Below are positions 37,604 through 47,762 of a DNA stretch of 54,313 bases, one piece after another. This DNA is from Promethearchaeota archaeon (GTDB lineage Archaea; Asgardarchaeota; Lokiarchaeia; Sigyniarchaeales; SOKP01). The position numbers were made by a program, and so were the translations under genes. Below the pieces are notes generated by a model. It did no database searches, was not told the DNA's origin, and saw only the letters and a list, made by a program, of their open reading frames with translations. Position 1 is the stretch's first letter; every line of letters starts with the position of its first letter. The stretch is taken from positions 1 through 54,313 of the forward strand of contig WJIS01000079.1 in NCBI GenBank assembly GCA_014730165.1. Direction: 5' to 3'.

Positions 37604-38383
37604 TTATTTTTGACATTTCGGGCAATAATATCCATGACGGCTCGAAATTTTTAATTTTTCAATTTGAGAATTACATATTGGACATTTATCCTCCTTACTT
37701 CTATGAGGGACAATATAATTCTTAGGATATCCTTCTAATTCTTTTTTATAACTTATTACATCTCGGAGCACATCTTTCATAATCTTAAAAAGCTTAGAGA
37801 TTTCGCTATCCTCCAAATCAGAGATTTTTCTTTTAGGATATATATGTGCTTGGAATAAGATCTCATCGGAATATAAATTACCAATACCACTCACGGCGGA
37901 TTGATCCATTAAAGCAGTTTTGGCATAGGAACGTCTCTTCCGATTCATTATTTTTTTGAAATCCTCAAAAGAAACCTTTAAGGCATCTGGACCTAAATCT
38001 ATTTCTTTAATATAGGAACTAAGATCCTCAATAATTTGTACTTTTCCAAATTTTCTTATTGAGATATATGAGAGAAAACCATCTGAGAGAAATTTGAAAA
38101 TAACCTTACTATATTCAGGTTCCTCATCTTTTTCAGTAAAATATTCTATAGATCCTGACATTCCGAAATGAAATAATAAGTGGTTAGAGTTTATTTTTAA
38201 AAACAGATACTTACCATGTCGTATCGTAGAATCAATTTTTCTATTAATCAATGCATCTTTAAACTTTTTTTTGGGATTTTTTAATACATAGTCATCTCTA
38301 TAATATATATCACCGATCTCTTTGTTTATTGATGTTTCATTGATAATACTTCTAAATTTCTCAACTTCCGGTAACTCGGGCAT
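37604..38383 (-). CDS. Fpg/Nei-family DNA glycosylase
   Basis: The protein has 259 residues. The PELPEV start provides the catalytic Pro2 and Glu3, K58 sits in RHGKYLFL, and the H2TH region has DQSAVSGIGNLYSDEILFQA. The C-terminal zinc finger has CPIC and CPKC with the tip arginine (SSRHGYYCPKC). It removes oxidised bases and cuts the abasic site by beta/delta-elimination. This family is widespread in bacteria but patchy in archaea, so lateral origin is likely. Single gene. Confidence 0.94.
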   Translation of the reverse strand: MPELPEVEKFRSIINETSINKEIGDIYYRDDYVLKNPKKKFKDALINRKIDSTIRHGKYLFLKINSNHLLFHFGMSGSIEYFTEKDEEPEYSKVIFKFLSDGFLSYISIRKFGKVQIIEDLSSYIKEIDLGPDALKVSFEDFKKIMNRKRRSYAKTALMDQSAVSGIGNLYSDEILFQAHIYPKRKISDLEDSEISKLFKIMKDVLRDVISYKKELEGYPKNYIVPHRSKEDKCPICNSQIEKLKISSRHGYYCPKCQK

Positions 38384-38645
38384 TTAGTTTCTTCCTCAAT
38401 AACCTATATTATTTTGAAATAATAAACCATATCATTATAGAATTTAAATATTTTTTTAATTCAATTTAGATATTAAGAAATTTTGCTAATTATGTTTAAG
38501 AGAACTTTTTTATTCAAATAAATAAAAAACTGATTCAAAGTCTTCAAGAGACCAAATAGAATTATTTTGAAGTTAAATTTAAATAACCTTACACGAAAAT
38601 AATGGTATACCACTTATTCTAAAATAAAGATTGTAGGTAAAATAA

Positions 38646-38945
38646 TTGGTTCAAGAAGAGGATTTAAACGCAGATGTAATTTATTTTCTAGGCGAGAAAT
38701 TAGGAACTAAATTGAATATTTCTCCACCCGCCGCCAGAGGCTTGCTAAAATTGGCGATGAAAGATGAATTAGGTCCGTTTAAACTTATTGAAGAAATAAA
38801 ATATGAGGATTATAAGCAAATAATTTTAAATTCCTTAAGTAAACGATTGAAAGAATTAGAAATAGATAATTATGAGGAAATAATTCAATATTTAAATGTT
38901 GTTTTAACAAAGAGTCAATCCCTAATAACCCTAGGGAGGATTTAA
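38646..38945 (+). CDS. Small helical hypothetical protein
   Basis: The protein has 99 residues starting with TTG at 38646. It is mainly helical (GLLKLAMKDELGPFKLIEEI, SKRLKELEIDNYEEIIQYL) with no metal motif. I recognise no family. It is the first gene of a plus-strand run with the 7TM protein (56 bp gap) and the PAS kinase, so it may be part of that signalling unit; this is inference. The stop is followed by AT-rich sequence with a possible second promoter. Confidence 0.62.
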   Translation: MVQEEDLNADVIYFLGEKLGTKLNISPPAARGLLKLAMKDELGPFKLIEEIKYEDYKQIILNSLSKRLKELEIDNYEEIIQYLNVVLTKSQSLITLGRI

Positions 38946-39001
38946 TATAAATCTTATAATAATGATATTTATACGCAATAAAAAGATAGTACACAAATGA
39001 G

Positions 39002-39796
39002 TTGATTAAAATAGAAGATTTACTGGGTATTTTTGCTGTTAGTATATTACTAGTATTCATTGGAACTCTATTTTTCTTAGGAATATATTTAATTATAAGA
39101 GCTTATCAGACAAGCGAGTATAAGATATTGTTCGTTTCATGTGCTTCTTTTTCCATTGCAATTGGATTTATAGGAAGTAATGTTCTAAGTTTAGGAAGGA
39201 CATTTGAAGAAGTATTTGTTGTCGCAGGATTTATTTCATTATCCATGTTTACATTTTTTACGTTTCATAGATCAAGAAAAAGGACTTTCTTAGTATTGCT
39301 TTCAATTATTATCTTAGGAATTTTACTATTTATTACAAAATCTCTGTTTGTTATATTTCCTATAATTAGTATTGGGTACTTTTACAAAATTTTGGATACA
39401 GCCTTCACCTTTTTAGTTTTCTTCTGGTTGGGATTTTCATCATACAAAATATATAGAAGTATAAAGGAATATAATGTCCAACACTGGATTAAATTTAGAT
39501 ATAAAGTTATATCATTTACATCCTTCATAACAAGTTTCCAAACTATCCCTGAACTTTTTCTTGAACCCAGTATAACTTATACTGATACTGAAAATATAAT
39601 CGTTTCAGTTGTTTTCATGATCACCTTATTTATTACAATAATCTTTTCAAGTGGATTTTTACTAGCTTGGTTTATCCCAGATTCTTTAAAAAAATATTTA
39701 AATAGAGATTATCAAGTAAGTGAGAGTTTAGATATGCCAGAGGAAGAATTATACAATCTAATTAGAAGAGAAAGAAACCATCCAAAAAAATCGTAG
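39002..39796 (+). CDS. Seven-helix membrane protein, possible sensor partner of the downstream kinase
   Basis: The protein has 264 residues starting at TTG 39002. About seven hydrophobic helices are visible, beginning with DLLGIFAVSILLVFIGTLFFLGIYLII and ending with a helix before FIPDSLKKYL, then a 40-residue cytoplasmic tail. It resembles the 7TM sensing modules often found fused in front of PAS/histidine-kinase domains. Here the kinase is a separate gene 90 bp downstream. No catalytic motif. The ligand is unknown. Confidence 0.72.
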   Translation: MIKIEDLLGIFAVSILLVFIGTLFFLGIYLIIRAYQTSEYKILFVSCASFSIAIGFIGSNVLSLGRTFEEVFVVAGFISLSMFTFFTFHRSRKRTFLVLLSIIILGILLFITKSLFVIFPIISIGYFYKILDTAFTFLVFFWLGFSSYKIYRSIKEYNVQHWIKFRYKVISFTSFITSFQTIPELFLEPSITYTDTENIIVSVVFMITLFITIIFSSGFLLAWFIPDSLKKYLNRDYQVSESLDMPEEELYNLIRRERNHPKKS

Positions 39797-39886
39797 ATAT
39801 CTATACTCAACTTAGAAGATAATAAATCAATTTTGATTATATATATTAATTAAAATCAATAAAACATTAAATTATTGATATTAAGA

Positions 39887-41413
39887 ATGCAAGATGAAGA
39901 TATGGTTAATCTGGATTTTTTTGAGAAATTATTTGAAAATTATCCAGATTTAGTCTTTATTATTAATGCAGAAGGAAAATTTATCAAAACCAGTAAGGGT
40001 GTTATGAAGTATGGAGTTAATAATATTGATGATTTAATTGGAAAAAACATTTTTGATTTTCTAAAAGACGAAAAAAAGATATTAGTACAGCAACAACTGA
40101 AATATGTATTATCTAATCATTTCACCAAGATAGAACGCATAGAATTTGAAACTCTCAACGGAAATCAATATTTTGGAGAGATAACTGCCTCCCTCATTGG
40201 AAATGAAAGTGAAAACTCAGTTCTAATCTTAGTCGTAATAAGGGATATTACGAAACATGTACATCTTGAACGAGAACTCAAGGAAAACAAAAAAATGTTC
40301 CAATTGGTAATTGATAATATTCCTCAATATATTTTTTGGAAAGATATTGATTCTGTGTATTTAGGTTGTAATGAGAATTTTGCTCGAGTTGCGGGAGTAG
40401 AAAAGCCGGAACATATCATCGGTAAAACGGATTATGATTTAGCGTGGAAAAAATCTGAAGCAGAATCTTTTTATGAGATTGATAGAGTAGTAATGGAATT
40501 AAATAAACCAGAATTTGACGTTATAGAACCTCAATTACAAGCAGATGGTAAAGAAGCATGGTTAAAAACAAATCGTATCCCTCTCCATGATTCTAAAGGC
40601 GAAGTTATCGGGCTCTTGGGAACTTATGAAGATATTACTAAACAACTTGAATCTAGGTTAGCTTTGAAAGAATCCGAAAAAAAATATAAAACTGCGTTCA
40701 ATAGAGCGGAATTTTATAAAGATATATTTACCCATGATATAGGTAATATCTTACAAAGTATTTACTCCTCGGTTGAGATTTGTCGGATTTGTAAGGATGA
40801 CCCCGAAAAGATAAATGAATTAGATATTTTGCTGAAAACTATCGAAAATGAAACAAATAGAGCAGCGAGATTAATAAATAACATTAAAAAGCTTTCAAAA
40901 ATCGATTCCGAGGAGAAATTGCTAAAGTCGATTGAAATCCATCAGGTAATCAGAAATGTGGTACATGAACTTAGAATAAAATATTTACATAAAAAGATTA
41001 TCATAATAGAGGAATTTATTGAAAAATTAAACCCAGTTATTAATGCGAATGAATATTTTGAAGATGCAATTTACAATATCATGTTAAATTCTATAAAACA
41101 TAATGAAAGTAAAGTTATTAAAATAAAGATAAGAACCTCTTTACTCACCTTTCATAATCATTATAAGGTAAAAATTGAATTTATTGATAATGGAATTGGT
41201 ATGTTAGATGCTCAAAAGGAAGTATTATTAGAAAGTCGAAATTATAAAGATAAAAGTATTTTCAAAAGGACAGGAATAGGTCTATTATTAGTCAAGAAAA
41301 TAATTAATTACTTTGATGGGGAAATATCGATTAAAAACAGAATAATTAGTGATCATTCAAAGGGTACAAATTTTACTCTCATAATTCCTTTTAAACTCAA
41401 TAAGGATTATTAA
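39887..41413 (+). CDS. PAS-PAS sensor histidine kinase
   Basis: From ATG 39887 the protein has 508 residues; the track's TTG at 39875 adds four. Residues about 10-130 and 135-265 are two PAS domains, each ending in a DIT motif ([20 protein letters not shown]). The H-box is [12 protein letters not shown], the N-box [13 protein letters not shown]1 DNGIGM and G2 [12 protein letters not shown]. It has no membrane helix, so it is cytoplasmic and probably receives its signal from the 7TM protein upstream or from a PAS ligand. No response regulator is adjacent. Confidence 0.92.
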   Translation: MQDEDMVNLDFFEKLFENYPDLVFIINAEGKFIKTSKGVMKYGVNNIDDLIGKNIFDFLKDEKKILVQQQLKYVLSNHFTKIERIEFETLNGNQYFGEITASLIGNESENSVLILVVIRDITKHVHLERELKENKKMFQLVIDNIPQYIFWKDIDSVYLGCNENFARVAGVEKPEHIIGKTDYDLAWKKSEAESFYEIDRVVMELNKPEFDVIEPQLQADGKEAWLKTNRIPLHDSKGEVIGLLGTYEDITKQLESRLALKESEKKYKTAFNRAEFYKDIFTHDIGNILQSIYSSVEICRICKDDPEKINELDILLKTIENETNRAARLINNIKKLSKIDSEEKLLKSIEIHQVIRNVVHELRIKYLHKKIIIIEEFIEKLNPVINANEYFEDAIYNIMLNSIKHNESKVIKIKIRTSLLTFHNHYKVKIEFIDNGIGMLDAQKEVLLESRNYKDKSIFKRTGIGLLLVKKIINYFDGEISIKNRIISDHSKGTNFTLIIPFKLNKDY

Positions 41414-41436
41414 ATTTTGAAAAATATAGAAAAAAT

Positions 41437-41446
41437 AAAAAAAAAA
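41437..41446 (-). terminator. T10 tract (minus strand) after the DnaJ-zinc-finger gene
   Basis: Ten A residues on the plus strand give a T10 run on the minus strand 19 bases past the stop of the gene at 41465. This is a plausible archaeal terminator between convergent genes. Confidence 0.42.
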
Positions 41447-41464
41447 TTCAATTCATAGGATGCC

Positions 41465-42418
41465 CTATAGATTACTGTATGTAATGAATTTCTGTTCTGA
41501 ACCAATCGAATAGATTTCAAACGATTTCCCCTTCTTTGTTTCGCAGAAAAATTGTATCATTGGAAACAAATGGATTTTTGTGATAATATTTGTATCATCG
41601 TCTTTTTCATAATTCTTATAATCCTTTCCAGCGTTTTTAATTGTTTTCTTAATATCTTTATTATAATATCCTAATGAAGCTTCAGCTTTTTTATCCAGAG
41701 TTTTAAAATCATCAAATTTTATCCCTTCTACTTCATCAATAAGTTTATGTAAATCCTCTTCCATCTCTTTTTCGTATTTGGTTTTTGCGCTGCTATGAAG
41801 TACTGGCATTCCGGTTACCACTCTCTTGAAGGGAACGGGTAATATCTGATATTTATAAAAGTTTTTTTGACCATCACATTCTTTACATCTTTCTCTTACT
41901 TTTCCCGTTCCATAACAATTACCACATGGATATTCAAATACTTTTTTCTGCTTATCTTGCTCTTCTCCTTCTAAAACGATAAGTTTGTCTTGTTGTTTCC
42001 CCGAGCCGCCACAAGAGCCACATTTCTCTTCTGAGTATCCCTTTCCACTACATCTCGAACACGCTTCAGCCTTAAGTGTATTATACATTGGGACCACATC
42101 ATCTTCATCCCAATTATCTTTGTCAACATCCCCCTTGAAAGCAAAGAATGTTTCTTTTGCAACTTTATCTGCCCTAACTAATTCCTCATCACCTTTAGCT
42201 TTTGCTGGTTCAATAACTTTTTTAATAGCAAAATAAATTGCGGCTTCTTTCTTTGTCTCTTTAACCGTTTCAGCAGCAGAGATAGCGTCTGGGGAGAAGA
42301 CAGCACCTTTAGTCCCAAATTGTTTCTCCATTGTTTTTTTATCTTTTCTTACAGCCTTTTGCTTCCATTTGTCAAATACATCGTCTAAATTCGGACTTTT
42401 AATTCTTACATCTGCCAT
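41465..42418 (-). CDS. DnaJ-type zinc-finger protein without a J domain
   Basis: The protein has 317 residues. Residues about 120-190 carry four CxxCxGxG-like repeats: CSRCSGKGY, CGSCGGSGK, CGNCYGTGK and CKECDGQKN, the full DnaJ cysteine-rich zinc domain. The N-terminal 115 residues are helical and contain no HPD motif, so it is not a J protein and should not stimulate DnaK ATPase. The C-terminal 120 residues do not look like the DnaJ peptide-binding beta domains. Disulphide/protein-folding or RNA-related roles are possible. Function unknown. Confidence 0.84.
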   Translation of the reverse strand: MADVRIKSPNLDDVFDKWKQKAVRKDKKTMEKQFGTKGAVFSPDAISAAETVKETKKEAAIYFAIKKVIEPAKAKGDEELVRADKVAKETFFAFKGDVDKDNWDEDDVVPMYNTLKAEACSRCSGKGYSEEKCGSCGGSGKQQDKLIVLEGEEQDKQKKVFEYPCGNCYGTGKVRERCKECDGQKNFYKYQILPVPFKRVVTGMPVLHSSAKTKYEKEMEEDLHKLIDEVEGIKFDDFKTLDKKAEASLGYYNKDIKKTIKNAGKDYKNYEKDDDTNIITKIHLFPMIQFFCETKKGKSFEIYSIGSEQKFITYSNL

Positions 42419-42670
42419 TTTTTCATTAACTCCAATTTTTTATACAAATCTGTCATTATTTTGATTGAATATCAACTATTTATGCAATATAAACCTATAA
42501 AATACTTTAAAAATGTTTTCAAAAAATAAATAGTTTTAAGTAGGTTAACTTTATTTTTTATATAAAAGAATTTTTAATTAATTAACCAGACTAATCTATT
42601 AGGTTTATTTAATTAAGATTTATCACTAATAAAATAATTATACTCTTATCGTATATATCGGTTATTAGAA

Positions 42671-42832
42671 ATGTCAGCAGAAGAAAAGCAGTCAGTAGAA
42701 TATTTTTTGCAATGGATTGAGAATGGAGGCGTATCGGACTGGATCGAGCATTTTCTAAATCAGGGAAATGAGGAAAAGCTCAGAGAAGTTAAACAAGTAT
42801 ATGATAAAATAAAACAAATCTTTGGATTTTAG
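42671..42832 (+). CDS. Small 53-aa protein (below the ORF-track cut-off)
   Basis: ATG at 42671 opens a 53-codon frame (MSAEEKQSVEYFLQWIENGG..KIKQIFGF). The product is a mix of acidic and aromatic residues that reads as two amphipathic helices, typical of real small proteins rather than AT-rich noise. It has flanking non-coding DNA on both sides and a T8 tract downstream. No family recognised. Confidence 0.55.
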   Translation: MSAEEKQSVEYFLQWIENGGVSDWIEHFLNQGNEEKLREVKQVYDKIKQIFGF

Positions 42833-42906
42833 AGTTTTGTTTATTCTTATCGAATCTTACCGTGATTTGACTCGATGTTCTAACCAAATCTCATCTTTTG
42901 GTTAAA

Positions 42907-42914
42907 TTTTTTTT
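42907..42914 (+). terminator. T8 tract after the 53-aa ORF
   Basis: Eight T residues lie 75 bases after the small ORF's stop codon. It could end that transcript. Confidence 0.3.
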
Positions 42915-43063
42915 GTTCAATATTTATCAATAATACTATTTAGGAAATATCTCTATTTTTTTATAGATTGTAGTATAGAGGCTTTAAGATATATTGAAAA
43001 ATTCTATAATTGATGCTTACTTATCTAAATTAAAAATTTTTTTGCCAAGAATACATTTTTGGA

Positions 43064-45739
43064 ATGACAAATTTACGGAAGAATTATTTTATAGTATTAG
43101 ATAGAGATAATTCAAAACGGAATGAACTGGTTTATGATGTTAATTTTTTCTATTTAAAATCATTAAAAAGAAGTAAGAAAAAATCTTTCTCCTACATCAG
43201 TAAACCATTCTTCAGAGGACACGTAATATTTGGTCTGGATTTTAAAGATAAACTGCGTCCTTTAAGATTTGAAAAGATTCAAAAGGACGGAGAGATAACG
43301 CCGGTTGATCCAAAGTTATTTAAAAAGTTTCTTATTGCTGATGAGAATAAATATATCGCCTTTTCCTCTCAAGCTTCTTATGAGGAACAAAAACCCATTC
43401 TTGATATGCTTAGCAGTTTTCAAATTGATAAATCAAAAGTCATTAAGTTAACTTTTTGTAAAGCATGTTTAGATGATAAGAAATTTAAAATCTTAGATAA
43501 GGGACATCAAATAAAATCTTTTAAAAACAAAATCCTCTGTCCAAATTGCGCATTAGATATAGTTTTACGACAAGCAAACATTAGAAATTTAGTTAGTAAT
43601 GAAAGATTTAGCCCAAAATTGAAGAACTTTTTTCGACATCTTATATTGAAATTTAAGGATATTCATAAAGTATTAGATTCATTCAAACCAGGATTTAATC
43701 CATCAAAAAATAAGGATATAACATTATATGATGTAGAAACAAATACTCCAGTAAATAAAAAATACCTGAACTTTCATGTGGATGATCTTAACATTCAAAA
43801 GAAATTCAAAAAACTTCTAACGGATTATAAAATCACAAAACTCTTACCCATACAAGCTTTAGCTGTTGAGAGGGGTTTACTTACAGAATTCAATGATCAA
43901 TTGATTATGGCCCCAACCTCGGGAGGAAAAACACTGGTAGGTGAATTAGCGGGAGTTTCTAATGCCTTGAGAAACAAGAACGATAAAATGCTTTATTTAG
44001 TCCCTATCGTTGCTTTAGCAAATATAAGGGAAGTTGAGTTTAAAGAAAAATATAGCAAAATTGATCTCAGAGTTATTAAAAAAGTCGGGGAGTCGTTATT
44101 AGATAAGAAAAATATAGATAATCTAGAAGATCTAAAAGACTCGGATATTATTGTTGCAACATATGAAGCAATTGATTACATTTTAAGGAGTGGTAATAAA
44201 AGTATATTAGGGAAAATTTCAACAATAATTATTGATGAAATCCAGACTTTAATAGAACCAGAACGGGGATTTATCCTGGACGGATTAATCTCACGATTAA
44301 AATCAATTTATAAACAATCGCAATATCTCTATTTAAGTGCTACAATTGGAGAACCTGAGATTCTAGCTAAAAAACTCGGGAGCCAATTGATAAGATATTC
44401 TAATCGCCCTGTTCCGATAGAACGCCATCTATTGTTATGTCAAAATGAAAAAGTGAAGCTTCGATATATTACAAAATTAGTAAGATCAGCATTTTCTGTA
44501 AAATCGGAATATGGATTCAAAGGACAAACTATTATATTTACTAACGCTCGAAAAAAATGTGAATCTATAACTACTTATCTCAATAATAAAGGTATTTGGG
44601 TACGTTCTTACCATTCCGGATTAACAAATGAAGAAAGAAAAATAATCGAAAAAGAGTTCCAAACTCAGAAAATATCTGGTGTAGTTGCGACAGCAGCTTT
44701 AGCAGCGGGGGTAGATCTACCGGCAAGTCAAGTTATATTTGAATCATTAGCTATGGGAATAAAATGGTTGACAGTAGCAGACTTCGAACAAATGCTCGGC
44801 AGAGCAGGTAGATTAAAAAAACATAAATTGGGTAGGGTTTTTTTATTAGTTCAACCCGAGAAGATTTACTCACCAAAAATGGAGATCACTGAAGAAAATA
44901 TTGCTATTCGATTATTAAACGGGAAAATTAGAGATTTTGAGTTAGAACCAAATGAAGATCGTTCTTTAACAGAGTTGTTAGCTTTTATTTCTATGCATAA
45001 TAAAGGTATCTCGAATTATGAAGTAGAGGGATTTTATAATTCTCTAATCAATGGAGAGTATGAAATCAATGCAATGATAAATAAATTGAAAAATATGAAA
45101 CTAGTTATTGAAAAAGAATCTAGATTTATTCAGATTACAGATTTAGGTAGAGCTATAGCCAAATCCTTCTTTACAGTTGAGAAAAGCTTCGATGTAATCC
45201 AAATGATTAAGAATAAAAGCCAATCCATTAAAGAAATTGTATTGAACATCAGACCCTTGAGGAATGTCTATTTGTCAAAATCCGTGGTTGCTGACTTATC
45301 AAAAAATGTCAATATGAAATATTTCTCTAATAACTTTTTTAGCGCTTCAGTCCTTAGTTTAATGGATGCTGAATATGTCAAGAAGAGAAAGAAGTTTTCA
45401 CGTGGATTTATCGATCTTATCTTAAAATGGATTAATGATATCTTTATTTGTTCATGTAAAGAAAATCCATATTGTGAATGTGGAAGGTTAAACCTTGAAA
45501 AAATTATTCTTGATTTGAGGATTGAGGATAAGATGTCTGTTGATGAAATATATCAGTTTTTAGAGGATGAATATCAGATTCTTATTTTTAAAGGGGATCT
45601 AATTGACTATTTAGAAAGTCTAATTTATTCTTTTGAGAGTATCAAAAATATAGTTGACGGAATTCCTAATTTAAGTTCTCAATATGAAAGAGAACTACAA
45701 GAAATCCCAGAGATCGTTAAGAAAATTAAAGGTATATGA
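43064..45739 (+). CDS. Ski2-like DEAD/DEAH-box helicase (DUF5814-like)
   Basis: The protein has 891 residues. An N-terminal region of about 240 residues carries two cysteine pairs (C132/C135 and C159/C162), probably a zinc finger. The helicase core begins with LLPIQALAVERGLL; Walker A is APTSGGKT (283-290), motif II is DEIQ (IIIDEIQTL), motif III is LSATIGEPE, and motif VI is MLGRAGR. A winged-helix region follows, and a Cys cluster near the C-terminus (CSCKENPYCECG) may bind metal. The layout resembles archaeal helicases with DUF5814. It unwinds nucleic acid with ATP; a repair or RNA role is not decided. Convergent with the DRG-like gene. Confidence 0.9.
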   Translation: MTNLRKNYFIVLDRDNSKRNELVYDVNFFYLKSLKRSKKKSFSYISKPFFRGHVIFGLDFKDKLRPLRFEKIQKDGEITPVDPKLFKKFLIADENKYIAFSSQASYEEQKPILDMLSSFQIDKSKVIKLTFCKACLDDKKFKILDKGHQIKSFKNKILCPNCALDIVLRQANIRNLVSNERFSPKLKNFFRHLILKFKDIHKVLDSFKPGFNPSKNKDITLYDVETNTPVNKKYLNFHVDDLNIQKKFKKLLTDYKITKLLPIQALAVERGLLTEFNDQLIMAPTSGGKTLVGELAGVSNALRNKNDKMLYLVPIVALANIREVEFKEKYSKIDLRVIKKVGESLLDKKNIDNLEDLKDSDIIVATYEAIDYILRSGNKSILGKISTIIIDEIQTLIEPERGFILDGLISRLKSIYKQSQYLYLSATIGEPEILAKKLGSQLIRYSNRPVPIERHLLLCQNEKVKLRYITKLVRSAFSVKSEYGFKGQTIIFTNARKKCESITTYLNNKGIWVRSYHSGLTNEERKIIEKEFQTQKISGVVATAALAAGVDLPASQVIFESLAMGIKWLTVADFEQMLGRAGRLKKHKLGRVFLLVQPEKIYSPKMEITEENIAIRLLNGKIRDFELEPNEDRSLTELLAFISMHNKGISNYEVEGFYNSLINGEYEINAMINKLKNMKLVIEKESRFIQITDLGRAIAKSFFTVEKSFDVIQMIKNKSQSIKEIVLNIRPLRNVYLSKSVVADLSKNVNMKYFSNNFFSASVLSLMDAEYVKKRKKFSRGFIDLILKWINDIFICSCKENPYCECGRLNLEKIILDLRIEDKMSVDEIYQFLEDEYQILIFKGDLIDYLESLIYSFESIKNIVDGIPNLSSQYERELQEIPEIVKKIKGI

Positions 45740-45754
45740 ATCAACTAAAAATAA

Positions 45755-46933
45755 TTATAAAATATGGATTTCTACTATATCCTCGTCCTTAAGTTTATAT
45801 TCTAATCCCACTCTCTTACGTTCTTGTCTTGCTCCTTCTCTAATAACCGTTGCAAAATCAAACTTCTCAAGGAATGACCGATGAATCTTTAAAGCAACGT
45901 CTCTAACTTTTGCTCCTTTATTAACTAATAATGGTTTTTCAGCAACTATACCCGCATTCATAGTATAAATCTTTATTTTTTCAAGATAATTCAATATAAT
46001 TTCCCCAAAATTATCGGGAAACATTGCTTTCTTCACACTGGTACCGATGATAATTGGAAATTCATCGCTATACTGATCTTCCATCAATTCGAATTTCTCC
46101 TCTGTGTGAGGTAGATCCCCCTTAGTTCCTATTAAAATTGCCTTCTTATATACCATAGATGGATTTAGAGTATCAAGAACTTGATCAATAGTTATCTTCC
46201 CATTAACTTTTACTACACAATTTACTATTCCATTTGCTCTAATAATTTCTTTAATTCTATCCGTTAAATCTATTATTTCTTTTGCTTGTTTTGTAAGATA
46301 AAAGATTTGGATTTTGTTCGAACCCGTCTTTTCAATATCTAACGGCGGAGGTTCTTCATTAATCCTGATATCCGCGTTTGAAAGTTCAGTTTTTAATAGA
46401 CTTAGCTGTTGACCTATATTTCTAGTTAAATCAATACAGATACAAATTAAATCACATGCTCGGATTTGAGCAAGAATTTCTTTACCATTTCCTACACCTT
46501 TTGAAGCATCTTCCATGATTGCGGGCATATCTACAATTTGAAATCCTATTCCTTCATACTTATAAATCCCTACTTCCGGTAATGCATTAAAACTACCGAT
46601 CTGATCTTTTGCAGCACCTGTAAGAAAATTAAGCAGAGCTGTTTTTCCAACTCCAGGATTGTAATAATCACTAATAAAAATTAATTGTATCCCTTCTTTT
46701 TTTATCGAAAAAGGACTTACCACTTTCGCAGTGGATTTTCGCTTCCTATCTTCTTTTTCCCTTTTTAGTTTTGCTAATCGAGATTTATTAAGAGCTACAA
46801 TTTTCTCAGTAGCTTTATGTTTTGGAATAAGTGAAAGGAATTGTTCCAATTTTTTTATTTTCTCATCAATCGATGTTGCGTCAAGATATTCTTTATACTT
46901 TGCTTGTGCTTCTGATCCGATATTGGAAGACAT
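45755..46933 (-). CDS. DRG/Obg-type GTPase with TGS domain and degenerate G motifs
   Basis: The protein has 392 residues. The helical N-terminus (IDEKIKKLEQFLSLIPKHKATEK) and the C-terminal TGS domain (about 318-392, ending EDIVEIHIL) are those of DRG proteins. The G domain is altered: G1 reads Y91-NPGV-GKT, where the first Gly of GxxxxGKT is Tyr; G3 reads DMPA (135-138) instead of DLPG; G4 reads TKGD (270-273) instead of NKxD. It may bind nucleotide but switch poorly. DRG proteins act at ribosomes. A canonical DRG paralogue presumably exists elsewhere in the genome. Confidence 0.88.
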   Translation of the reverse strand: MSSNIGSEAQAKYKEYLDATSIDEKIKKLEQFLSLIPKHKATEKIVALNKSRLAKLKREKEDRKRKSTAKVVSPFSIKKEGIQLIFISDYYNPGVGKTALLNFLTGAAKDQIGSFNALPEVGIYKYEGIGFQIVDMPAIMEDASKGVGNGKEILAQIRACDLICICIDLTRNIGQQLSLLKTELSNADIRINEEPPPLDIEKTGSNKIQIFYLTKQAKEIIDLTDRIKEIIRANGIVNCVVKVNGKITIDQVLDTLNPSMVYKKAILIGTKGDLPHTEEKFELMEDQYSDEFPIIIGTSVKKAMFPDNFGEIILNYLEKIKIYTMNAGIVAEKPLLVNKGAKVRDVALKIHRSFLEKFDFATVIREGARQERKRVGLEYKLKDEDIVEIHIL

Positions 46934-47109
46934 TTCAAATTCCTTGAGAAAATATATTGTTTTTATAACCTAATTAAATAAAACATCCATATTAAATAAT
47001 CATAGACTACAAAAAAAAATTAATATCTACTTTAAGGATCGATATAATAATAAAGATTTAAGACTTAGAATAACAAATCCTAAAACATTTTTAAAAATCT
47101 AAAAAATAA

Positions 47110-47571
47110 TTAGAATATTGAACGAAATCGATCTTCGGTCTTCAATCGGAGATCTCCAAGAACATCATCTATTCTGGTTGTAAATCTCTTTTCAAAATAT
47201 TTCTTCTTTTTAGAAAAAATATCATTACGCGGAAATCTATTTAAAAAATGAGCATTAATTTCTTTTAGATGTTTTTTAACCACATCTGTTTCTGTTTCCT
47301 TTTCGATTATAGCATAATATAGTAATGGTTGAGTATTATCCTTTTCTTCTGAACCAGGTAAAGCTATTAAGTCCGAATAACAAACTAATTTAAATGATGC
47401 TAATGAAACAACATTAATATCATCACCAAAGACCTCAGAGCTGAAACTTTCTAATGCAGAAAGAAAACCAGCACGTAAATTAGGATCAAGAACATTATCA
47501 GAAGCAGAATAATACTGTCTCTCAAAAATATTTCTATTACCTAAATTAATACCTAATTCGAGTATAGCCAT
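47110..47571 (-). CDS. Probable longin/roadblock-like small protein
   Basis: The protein has 153 residues. The N-terminal half alternates strands and a helix as in longin and roadblock folds: ILELGINLGNRNIFERQYY, LDPNLRAGFLSALESFSSEVF, VVSLASFKLVCYSD, then PLLYYAIIEKETE and a helix (VVKKHLKEINAHFLNRFP). The DPNLRAGFLSALESF pattern resembles small Asgard longin-like proteins, which in eukaryotes serve trafficking GTPases. The similarity is only by pattern, so this is moderate. The C-terminal 40 residues are basic. Single gene between the DRG-like GTPase and folD. Confidence 0.6.
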   Translation of the reverse strand: MAILELGINLGNRNIFERQYYSASDNVLDPNLRAGFLSALESFSSEVFGDDINVVSLASFKLVCYSDLIALPGSEEKDNTQPLLYYAIIEKETETDVVKKHLKEINAHFLNRFPRNDIFSKKKKYFEKRFTTRIDDVLGDLRLKTEDRFRSIF

Positions 47572-47762
47572 ATCATCTACTCTTGCTTTCTTTTTTATAA
47601 GAACTGAATTAACTTAAAATTCCTACTACAATAATTTCATTTTATACTTATAATTTTAATTATTCAACTAGTATAATGATTATTTATTAAGACATATAGA
47701 GTCCAATTTTAAAATGAATGTTATTTAATTCCTCTTAAGTAAGGGAGTAAAATATTTCTATT

